Made by a program: the position numbers and the translations under genes. From Cerioporus squamosus (taxonomy: Eukaryota > Basidiomycota > Agaricomycetes > Polyporales > Polyporaceae), in contig JABYQS010000040.1 of the NCBI GenBank assembly GCA_022592435.1, positions 1-64,000 on the forward strand: a stretch of 64,000 nt of DNA, read 5' to 3'. Below, one piece after another: positions 54,707 to 64,000 of this stretch (positions are counted from its first letter, which is position 1; each line of letters starts with the position of its first letter). Under the pieces are notes generated by a model. It made no database searches. It worked only from the letters and a program-made list of their open reading frames with translations, and was not told the DNA's origin.

Positions 54707-56345
54707 ACGAGGGAGACCGTCCCCCGCGACCCATTGACATTGCATCTTGTTACCTCGCACGGACTTACTCATGTTTGGATTGCACGATACCCTCTGAGTA
54801 TATGCATTGTGTTACGAATGACCTGCACGCTAGCCTCCGAAACTCCGCATAGCAACCTCTCGGGCCACCCGAACAGTCACGCCGCTCTCGCAAGCAGTCA
54901 AGACTAGCATGAACGATACCTCTGACACTATGGTTAACTATCGATATACGAGGTCGTCGACATCCTACAGATGCTGCCGCGTCATGCTCAAGAGAACATA
55001 CTCATGTGCGTGCCTACCATGCTCCTCCGTCCGTTCCTAGAATAGTTCACCAGGAGCCGCGTTGGACGTCTTCCTTCTAGGGCTTTTAGCGCCCAAATAC
55101 CGGTGCAACGACGATGCAGGGGCACTGTCGACTATGCAGTTACTCCACCATGGCCACACTGCAGCCGTCGCATCGCTCTATGCGCGAAGTAGTGGGGCTC
55201 TTCGCAAGCACCGAAGCTGATTGACCGGGTCGCGGACCACCCAACCAGTGTTGTGGTCATCTCAGCATGCGATGCCTGCTGCGGGGCAGTACAGCCGGGA
55301 AAACCTTGTTGGAGTCCATGAGCTCTCACATACAGGACGCTGCGCTCCTTCCTCCGACCGAACACGGTACGCCTCCTCCCATACTCTTCCTTTGCCCTGC
55401 TTCCGGACGATGGCAGGAGCGTTGCGCTTTGCTCCCTCGTCGAAGGAGACCTCTTGCGCAGAGGCGACTTCAACATTCGCAACACGTTGACTGCTCCCTT
55501 GTATGCTCCATGTAAAGATGCTGCTTCGCGGCCCAATTTCTAGTAAGTCCCATCTTTTGACAGCGACGAGGTAACATGAACAGTAGTAAACCATCATGAC
55601 TGCCACCAGTACCACCTTCGCAAGCTCGGGAAATTCGTTCCTCTGTCGCCCAAGGTCCCTGTAAGCTTGTTATGATGCGTAACGACAAAGGGCCATAGGC
55701 ACGGTGTCCCTCGTTTTCTGTACTCCCGGCGTGCAGATTATTTCTGGCCCCCAAACACGGGTCACAAGGCCGTATGCGCAAACTGTACGAGGGGAGCAGC
55801 TAGGCCTGATCATACACCGCAAGTATCGCCTATGGTACGTATATGCACTTGACCATGACCTGTAAGAAGTTCTGCTGACTCGACGAGGTATCCCCTAGAA
55901 GCACGCTCGGGGCAGTATCGGCCACGCAGTCTATTCTCGTCCCACGCCATGTGCCTTCACTCCTCGTCCCTGCGGCTTGGCTCTTCGCCAGACGGCGATA
56001 ACGTCGTGAAGCTTCTTCGTTCCTCTCCGCGTTGACATATGGAGCAATCGCGCTGTCATCTTCGGAGTTGCTACAGGTCGTCATACTCCTGCATCAACTG
56101 CTGGCTGGTCATTGCGCAGATTGCTCGCCCGCAAGACTACACCAGCTGATGATGTGGCTGGTCGCTCTTGCCAAAACGTATCTCCGATGCCGTAGAGGCG
56201 AAGCGCGGGTCGAAGCAGCTGCACTTCAACGTGCTGGCAGTCTTGACGTGAAGCTACATAAGAGAGCTCTGCGCGATGCTCTGAGCCCGCGGCTACCACA
56301 CCCATCAGCTCTCGTAACCATCGTACGACTCCTGCGGGTGTCAAC
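54707..56345. other. Gene-poor stretch of about 1.6 kb
   Basis: No supported gene on either strand. Short frames at 55221-55515 and 56032-56742 have no motif, and the latter overlaps the next gene out of frame. No repeats were noticed. Confidence 0.4.
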
Positions 56346-58519
56346 ATGCTGCTGCTCTCCGCAATCCCCTTGCTGGCCCTCCTTACCGCCGCAAGGGCGC
56401 TCCCTCCTCCTCGCCACGGGTCGCCTGCATTCGTACCACCACGCCCGTCCGTCCCAAGACTGGAGACACCGTCGGAAGAGGTCCCAGTCGTCAGTCGCAA
56501 TGGGACGCAGCTCCCAGCATACACGAAGACGTACTACTTCAACCAGCTTATCGACCACAACAATCCCAGCCTCGGCACCTTCAGGCAGCAGTACTGGCAC
56601 ACGTACGAGTTCTACAAGCCGGGTAGGTCGCAATGCGCACGCAGACGCCATGGAATGTTCTGCGCTGACCAGTGACGTTGCGTTTTTGCTCAGGTGGCCC
56701 GATTATCCTGTCGACGCCGGGCGAAGTAGATGCATCGGGTAAGTCCGTGGTTATGCCGGACATCCGTCGTACCTCCATGTGACCTCATACTTCGGTGTCG
56801 CTCCTCCGCACAGGGTATACCTCGTACCTTACGAACTCGACGATAAACGGGCGTATCGCGCAACAGCTGAACGGGTCCACCATCGTGCTGCAGCACCGGT
56901 TTTTCGGGGACTCCAATCCGTACCCCGACCTGTCTGTCCAGAGCTTCCGCGTGCACACCGTCCAACAGGCCATCGAGGACCTGGCGTACTTTGCGCAGAA
57001 TGTGCAGCTCCCTATGCCGGGAGGTGACCAGGTCGCGCCCGGGAAGGCCCCTTGGATTCTTATCGGTGGAAGCTATGCCGGCGCCTTGACAAGCTATGCC
57101 ATGAAGTACGTACAGTTTCGATCCGCATTGCCGCCCCTCGTTGACAGAGGTGCTGTAGCAAGTCTGACGTATTCTATGCGGGGTATGCGTCTTCCGCCGT
57201 CGTTCAAGCCATTGTGTAAGTCGACGGGTCCGACCACGAGCCGATGATGCCGACATCGTACACATGTGCTTATATTAATATATAGGGACTTCTGGGGCTA
57301 CTTCGAACCCATTCGCCAGTCCATGCCAGCTAACTGCTCGGCGGATGTTCAAGCGGTTATAGCCCATGTGGACTCCGTGCTCGCTTCGAACGACAGCAGC
57401 GCTATCACTGCGCTTAAGACAACCTTCGGGCTCCAGGGGCTCGCTCACAACGACGACTTTGCGGCAGCTCGTAAGAATCGTGTTGCTTTCCTCTCGTGAC
57501 GGACTGCTCAATCACATCACCGCTTAGTCCAACAGAACTTCTTCACGTGGCAGAACCTGCAGCTCGATAGCGGGCCCAACGGGGATTTCTTCAAGTTCTG
57601 CGACGCGCTTGAGGTGAAGAACGGTGTTAGCGCACCAGCGACGGGATGGGGCCTCGACTATGCCCTGCAGGCATGGGGTTCCTTCTGGAAGAACTCCTTC
57701 TACGAGCAGAGTACGCTGTCTCTTGATCGCATATTGTCGGTTGTACTGATATCTGCCTGGTAATCAGTTTGTGGCTCTGACGACAACGAGTATGTCCAAG
57801 GCTTTTAACTGGCGTATAGAGACGTGCTGACGATCCCCAGGCTGTGCTTGGGCACATACGATTCCACAAACCCATACTGGTCGTACACCTACGCCCCGAA
57901 CGCAGGACGATCGTGGCAGTGGCTGCTGTCAGTGTGCTTCCATTGCTGCCCTCCCCCCTCGACGTTGATTCCCTCCACAGGTGCAACGAGTTTGGGTTCA
58001 ATTTCGATGGGGCTCCGGTATCGCATCCCACGATTGCTTCGCGGTTCGTAACGCCTGTATGGAGCGAGGTCAGTAAGGCCGTTTCGGGGCTGCACGGTCG
58101 AGCTTCCGGCTGACACCTGTCCCAAGCGACAATGCGGATACCACTTCCCCGGAGCGTTCGGGAGCAACAACGCCATCGCCTCCCCTAACGCAGCAGGGCT
58201 GAACAACGCCTACCAAGGCTGGAACACGACCACACAGCGTCTTATACTCGCGAACGGGATCCGTGCGTTCCCCATCGCTGCTTTCTTTCGACCTTGATCT
58301 GACGAACACCCAGGTGATCCCTGGCGAGAGGCGACAGTGGCTGCAGACGGCGCTACCAACGCAGGCTCGGACATGCAGCCGCATCTGCTCTCCGACGGGT
58401 TCCATTGCTCGGATCTGCTCGTGCGCGAAGGAGCGGCGAGCGCGAAGGTCAAGAGCGTACAGGACGCCGCGGTATCCTACATGGCGAAGTGGATCGCCGA
58501 GTGGAAGCCCACTGCATAG
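56346..58519 (+). CDS. Secreted serine peptidase, family S28
   Basis: A predicted extracellular or vacuolar serine carboxypeptidase of family S28 (prolyl-specific type). The signal peptide is MLLLSAIPLLALLTAARA. The mature part shows YYFNQLIDHNNPSLGTFRQQ, GGPIILSTPGE, IVLQHRFFGDSNPYP, the nucleophile motif WILIGGSYAGALTSYAM (GxSxG), VFYAGYASSAVVQAI, DFWGYFEPIRQSMP, GWGLDYALQAWGSFW, QCGYHFPG, then LILANGI/DPWREATVAADGA, FHCSDLL. The Asp of DPW and the His of FHC fit the catalytic Asp and His. About ten short introns are inferred, and the frame is intact. The stop is TAG 58517-58519. A propeptide is likely after the signal. Confidence 0.9.
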
Positions 58520-58660
58520 GGGATCGAAAATGATGCGCAAAGAGCTTGGCTATGTACTCGATACATAGACGACACTACTGATACGACAAGATATGAAGAC
58601 AAACAGTACATCGTGTGAACAGCATGCAACCACGGCTATCACGGCACCACAAGACGAAAC

Positions 58661-61637
58661 TTAGTCCTTGACCTCCAACTCGCCCATCCCGTCCACCAGC
58701 GTGTCGACCGAACTCGAGGAAGAGGAGCTCGCCAGCGCGCTCCGTGCGTCCTTCCCCGGAGCCCCGGGTAGGCTCGCCCGTCCGTCCGCGACCTCCATCG
58801 CGTCCGCCCAGGCGAGACGCATGCCGACCCGGCTCTCCCAGTGCTCTGCGAGCTCGCCCAAGAGGGTGCTCTTCCCGGCGTTGTGGAGGAACGCGCGCTG
58901 GGTGACGAGCACCATCCCGGCCTTGCAGCGGGTGAGCATGACGTTCAGCCGGTTCAGCGAGCGGAGGAAGCCTGGAGCCGAGGTGCGCACAGACGAAACG
59001 ATGATGTACGGTGCTTCGTGACCTACAGAGCGCGAGCATCGTCATGAGCGTGCCCTCAGTCTGTGGTGAGATTCATAGAGAAGCGGGATGTGCGGCCCAC
59101 CTTGGAAGCTGTCCACGTTGTAGACGTGCTCGAAGCGGTCGACGTTGGCGGCCTTCAGCGCGGCGGTGATTGCGGCGCGCTGCGCGTCGTAGGGCGTGAT
59201 GACGCAGAACTGCTTGTGCTTGTAGTACTGCTTCGCGATGTTGACGATCGTGTTGACTTCCTCGACGTTCTGCGAGAGCGTGAGCGACTAGTCCGAGATC
59301 GAAGCCGACATGGAGGACGGAGAGGGGAGTTACCTTCCAGCTCGAGCCCACGCGCTCTTCCTCGCCTTTGCGGACGTCGACAAAGAGCACACACGAACTG
59401 TCCGTGATTGCGTGCGCCGACTTGAGCCTCGAGTCGTAGACGGCCTCGGAGATGAAGTCCCCCAGGGGCACCGGCATGCGGTCTGCACAATTGGCCAGGG
59501 ATCGATCAGCGTGATACATTGAAGAAGGGGACAGCGGACAGCGGACGTACATTGGGTATTCAGGAAGTATGCCTTGTTCTTGAGATGCTTGAAGTCGAAG
59601 ATCGTCTTCATCTTGGGAGCCACCTCCGCACCGAAAGGCGGTACTGTACAACGGCGTACCCCGCTGGTCAGCTGGCGTAATTTTGTCAAGAGCAATGGCA
59701 CGCTTACGCTGCTTGGGGTCGCCGAACATGCACACTTTGCCCAGAGTTGTGGAGAACATGTCGAAGAGGTGCTGGTACGGTGGTCATTCGGCCTTGAGCC
59801 ATCAATGAGGGGAAGTAGTGCAAACTCACCATGAACTCGAAGGTGTCGATTTGAGATGCCTCATCGACGATCAGACGCTCCACCGGAACGTGCTTGAAAA
59901 CCCCAAATTGATGAAGGGCTGGATTCGAGAGCATGGAGAGCGTGCACAAGATGACCTTCGTCTCTCCGATGTGGTTCTTCGCGTCGAAAGCGTGGCCGAA
60001 GTCGTCCGTCCTGATGATGAAGTGCTCAATCTCCTCATATAGGTGCTCATGCCTGTTGGTACGGATTAGGCGCGTTGAGAGCACAATGGCGATAGGGAAA
60101 GGGCACACCATTCGAAATGGAACTCCTTCGATACGACGAGCTTGAAGTCGATTTCGCGCTTGTAGAGACTCTCCGCGATGTTCTGCACGCCGACGTTGGA
60201 GTGGGCGACCACCCAGGCGGGTTGTCTGCTGCTCTGCCAGTGCTCGAGTGCGGCGGCGATCGTCGACGTCTTGCCAGTTCCCGGAGGACCTGTCCGAGCT
60301 CACGCCATCAGAAAGACTGACATGCGTACTGCGCGACTCACCATGCGCGACAACTAGAGGCCTGACATACGAGGTCATGGCCATCGCCACCTTTCGCTGC
60401 GACGAGTTCAACTTCTCGAACGCCGTTGGAACTTTGCTCGCTTGCGTGTGACCTTCCTGAGGGATGAGGGACGGGAGGACCATGCTCGCTACATTCTTGC
60501 TCAGCTCGAACCATAGCATCTGCACGAATGGGGATGTGTCCAGGAAGCTCAGTCCTTGCAAAACGCTCAAGACATAGTCGTCCCGGCTGCGCTCGGCGTT
60601 TGTCGCCTCTTCTCGCCCGATGATACGGACTTTCTCGACCTTCATCGGGAGCTTGCCCTTGAACACGGCGAGTCCTGTCGACTTCCCCTTCGTCGAGATC
60701 GCCTGCGCCTTCGCCTCGCCGCCGTTGATCTCGATGACCGTCTTCAAAAACGAGAGCATAGTGAGCAACCCGACTACACTGTGGAGTACGACAGCCTACC
60801 CTGGCACTAGCGCGGACGCGAGTCTTGTAGCGGGCATTGCGCAGGACTGCCTGGCCGTCGGCGCCCGTCTCGATCTTGTCGAACTCGTTCTCGACGAACG
60901 TCGGCTTGTCTGCATCTAGGCGCTCCACGTTAACAATCAACTGGGAGAGACACGCTAGGTGCCGCAACGGCACCGTCCCGGTTACGGCTTTGACCAGGAT
61001 GGCTACTTGGTCGATGGTCTTCTCTGCGATGCTGAGGTGCACGCGCACAGTCAGTGTCAAGAAGATTGCAAGAGAATCGGAAAACACACGATGCGAGAAG
61101 CCACGCCTTGAGACAGACATCGTCGTTAGATTCGCGCAGCCAGAGTGCATGGATGCGCCGGTGGCGCGTCCTGGGGCTGAGGTACCTGCTCGCGAGGTCG
61201 GCCGGGGAGGTCTGCTTCCCACTCGGCTTCGCGGGCAGCGCCAACAGCTCCGCGCCACGTACGTGCGCAGCCGTCGCCCGGTGCAAAAGCAGCATCGTGC
61301 GCGCGATGCCCGCCCCAGCGAGGACACAGCGTGGGTCTTCCAAGATGTGTGAAAGCCGGGCATCGCTGGAGGACGCGCTCGCGCCGTTCTGGATGCTCAG
61401 CGCTGTGCCGGCTTTGCTGAGGCTGACGAGGAAGACTGTGGTTGGGGTGGCGAGGGCGACAGCCTCGATGGACCCGCGTTTCGAAAGTCTTTGCGAGACG
61501 CCGAGCACCTTGGTGCCAGAGCCGACGTCCAGGGCGTCTCGTATGACGCGACAGTCGCGATGGTGCAGGTGGACGACAGAGACGGTCGCGTCAAGACCGG
61601 GTACAAGGTCCTGCGTGCTGAGTGTCGAGACCGACAT
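58661..61637 (-). CDS. SF1 (DNA2/NAM7-type) helicase, paralogue of the one at 39.7-42.8 kb
   Basis: The start at 61637 (MSVSTLSTQDLVPGLD) leads into the same DEDD-exonuclease-like N-terminal layout (LEDPRCVLAGAGIARTMLLL, HVRGAELLALPAK, HRRIHALWLRESNDDVCLKA), again with the usual acidic residue replaced. The helicase domain follows: VFKGKLPMKVEKVRIIGREE, LNSSQRKVAMAM, HG/PPGTGKTSTIAAALEHW, VVAHSNVGVQNIAESLYK, ILCTLSMLSNPALHQFG, RLIVDEASQIDTFEFM, KVCMFGDPKQ, NTQYRMPVPLGDFIS, YNVDSFQG and SLNRLNVMLTRCKAGM. The C-terminus ends in a Ser-rich tail (stop 58661). It has short introns at nearly the same places as its paralogue. It lies convergent to the S28 peptidase gene, whose end is 142 bp away. 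Confidence 0.85.
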
Positions 61638-62709
61638 GGTGGGAGGAGAGAGAGAAGAGAGACGGCCTGCGGGTCCTCGTCTCCGACCACACGGGTATAA
61701 GGTTCATTCAAGCGTGCTGACTGTGGTCTGCTTCCGCGCGCAAATGCAGAGGAGCAACGAGTCACGCTGTATTCAGACTTCTTTGTGGTTTGACTGGGCA
61801 AGGGGTGTACTCACTGCGGTACCTCTCGACGCTTGGATAGGCATGCCGCATGCCAAGCGCGACAAAACGAGGGCTCGCGCCTATGTACGCGGACACGTTG
61901 CGATAGTTGCAATGCACAAGTTGAACGGGTTCCGCTTTTGAGGCTCAACGACTCTATGATCGTCCGGTTCACCGGAGCAAAGGCACAAGCTGATCTCAAG
62001 CTGCTTGTAGAGATGTGGCGAGTTCGCGAGTCGGTAGCGCATCTGAGCCTTGTGCTGCAGAAGTCCTGCAAAAGACAACGAGATATCCAGCTGTATAGAC
62101 TTCCTCAGCTCTATGCGCTATGGAAACACTAAATGCGAACAATCGCGTGAGTGCCTCACTTGCCATAGCGCAGTATATGACTCCTATATCTTTGAGTGCA
62201 GTGTTCATCTACCGGGCTCACCGTGTACTTGTTCGAAAGCCCGTGCAGAGCGCGATTTCCTGCCAGTCGCCCCCATCATGCAAAGCCTCAGTTCTGTGTG
62301 CGTCGACACGACATGTTGCTGGTCGCTAACAGGAGGAATTCAGAAAAGACGTGGTTCAGCGCAAGCACCGATCGGTATCACAGCGCTAAAGCTGCATGCT
62401 ACTTATCGTTAGGGTCTTTCATTATGTCAGCAAAGATAAGCACACCTCCTTAAGTGGGTCAGTAAGAGCTTATAGTCGGATAAGTAAGTCTACATATAGG
62501 TCAGCATACAGTACTCTTGGTTGCTCACCATTGCCGGACGACGAGGACGCACACGATGGCGTGACACATGCCTCATATACAACAGCTAATGATACACGGA
62601 AAACCGAACAGCGCTAGCGTACACAACACCAACAACACCGCAGGCAAGTACAGGCGGACACGGCGCCCAAAGCATCACCATCGATGCGTAGAGAACACCC
62701 TTCCACCAC
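61638..62709. other. Gene-poor stretch of about 1.1 kb
   Basis: No supported gene. Plus-strand frames of 60-120 codons have no motif. This is the region between the helicase start and the 3' end of the second CFEM gene. Confidence 0.35.
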
Positions 62710-64000
62710 TCATAACATCGCCATCGTCCCCGCAAAAGCGGCGGCTACAGCTGCCCCGACAGCCAACACCGACACACCCTCGAACAGCCCTAGAGCGCTG
62801 TTTCCTCCCCCACTCGCCCCAGACCCGGAGGGCGAGAGCGTGCTCGTCGCGAGCACAGTCGTCGCACTTCTGCTCGTCGTTGGCGCGGTGGTCGTACTGC
62901 TCGCGGTCGCGGTCGCAGTGACAGTGACGACCGGCACTGACCCGGACGCCGAGTCCGAGGCGGAGGTCGTGGATGATGGGGACACAGCAGACGACGAGGA
63001 CGATGGTGAGGCGGAGGACGCGCCGGAGGATCCTGCGGTGACGGTGACAGTAACGGACACGGTCGTCGTGCCGGACGCGGCGGACGTCGGGGAGCCGGTT
63101 GTGCAGACGGGCGGAATGCCGGACGTGATGGACGTGCTGCTGACAGGGAAACTCGTCGGGAGGGAAACGGACGTGCCTGCGCGCAACCACCGGCGAGTTC
63201 AGCGGTCTGCAACGCGAACTGGAGAAGGTACGAAGGACTCACCGACTTGTTTGCATGCTAGCATGAGGAACGACTGCCCCGTTGCCTTGTCGTTCGCGCT
63301 GCAGCTGCCGGTCATGCAGTTCACGGCGTCTGCCATGAAGTTGGGCTGGTGGCATGAGCATGCGAAGTTTCTGGAGATGCGAGGTCAGTCAATGGCCTGT
63401 GTGCGCGGTTTCAACGGCAGATCAGAGGATTTTTGCGCATGTATGCGGGCGATACAATAGCTCAAGTGAGCTGCTGATTCGCCTGAACGCCGACAGCGCT
63501 CCTGACTTGCACGTCGCGAACCACGAGAGCACGACACTTGCAGACATGCCGGCACTGTCGCCGTTCACGCGGCGCGAAGTCGCCCGAGCTGGAGTCGCAA
63601 GCCCTGCCATACCAGGTGTGGCTGGACGTGGAGGCGGCTCGGCATTCTCGGGCATGCCCACAGGAAGGTGCACTCGGTCTCCGGATCGCTGTCGCTACGC
63701 GCAATCCCGCCTTCACTGACGCGCCAAAGTAGACGGTCATCGAGATGACCATCGCACGAAGGAGAAAGGAGCAAGTTCATAACCAGAGTGGTACTCACAG
63801 GCCGGGCCCGCAACCTATGTCTTCCGTCGCTTCTACAGCGCATCGTTGGGCGCACACCGGAAGTCCGACTTGTCGCCTTTCCTGCCAGGCGCCCTCGTAT
63901 AGAGGTGCCCGCGCCTCTACGCCAAGTCCGAGGGCTTTTTGTCGGTTTTCGTCACGCTTGAAGCCAGATGACCAGGACCAGAGGATGAGGAAGACGGAGA
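62710..64000 (-). CDS. CFEM-domain GPI-anchored protein, 5' end beyond the window
   Basis: The three exons seen are 63799 to the right edge, 63243-63370 and 62710-63176. Joined across a 428-nt intron (63371-63798) and a 66-nt intron (63177-63242), they give a CFEM domain: LPVCAQRCAVEATEDIGC, GPGLNFACSCHQPNF, DAVNCMTGSCSAND and LMLACKQV, with all eight cysteines in place. A Ser/Thr/Val-rich stalk follows and a hydrophobic end (GVSVLAVGAAVAAAFAG) fitting a GPI signal, stop at 62710. The phase matches at both junctions. The signal peptide must lie beyond 64000 or in an unseen exon. The first exon upstream of LPVCAQRC is not certain. Confidence 0.7.

Noticed and set aside
1..64000. tRNA or rRNA genes
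   Set aside because: I looked for B-box-like GTTCGANTC words and for rRNA signatures and found no convincing case. A tRNAscan run would settle it.

Overview
The window looks like a Basidiomycota (Agaricomycetes) chromosome, probably from a wood- or litter-associated, Polyporales-like fungus. The evidence is that almost every gene has to be rebuilt from short exons separated by 45-75 nt GT-AG introns, the coding GC is high, and the content is typically basidiomycete: secreted GH71, GH28 and S28 enzymes, CFEM-GPI proteins, F-box/LRR proteins, a tandem pair of DUF7330-like proteins and a GRF zinc-finger protein. I saw no rRNA, no convincing tRNA, no CRISPR and no prokaryotic operon. All exon boundaries are my own GT-AG and reading-frame reconstructions, and no family was confirmed by a search.

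Layout. 0-19.5 kb is ordinary, dense gene space: a partial 3' end (1-343), a GH71 alpha-1,3-glucanase (641-2663), cytosolic asparaginyl-tRNA synthetase (minus, 2825-4739), an Erv2-like sulfhydryl oxidase (5178-6025), diphthine synthase DPH5 (6383-7469), an F-box protein (8682/8811-10514), a GH28 polygalacturonase (minus, 10898-12668), a two-membrane-segment protein (13454-14233) and two tandem DUF7330-like genes (15836-17489 and 18141-19520). 19.5-30.4 kb is an accessory block. It holds three 21-bp minisatellite arrays that share one heptad-coding unit, then a GRF zinc-finger gene and a long acidic-linker gene, both apparently decaying through frameshifts or an in-frame stop. 30.5-43 kb opens with a flavin-reductase-like gene and then carries a predicted fusion of a cellular RNA-dependent RNA polymerase to a UPF1/Hrr1-like SF1 helicase (minus, 31919-38086), a head-to-head P-loop gene (38057-38825) and a separate SF1 helicase (minus, 39698-42842). 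43-64 kb holds a Psd2-like phosphatidylserine decarboxylase, a second F-box protein, a pinin-domain protein, a CTK3-like CTD-kinase subunit, two CFEM proteins, an S28 serine peptidase and a paralogue of the SF1 helicase (minus, 58661-61637).

How they fit together. The most interesting point is the RNA-silencing content. The RdRP-helicase fusion would place in one polypeptide two activities that are separate proteins in fission yeast RDRC (Rdp1 and Hrr1). It lies next to an SF1 helicase whose paralogue is about 19 kb away, each with a DEDD-exonuclease-like N-terminal region that seems to lack a catalytic acid. The nearby minisatellite block is the kind of repeat an RNAi or heterochromatin system might act on, but that link is only a speculation from position. 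The secreted GH71, GH28 and S28 enzymes and the CFEM proteins fit a saprotrophic cell-surface and secretome role.
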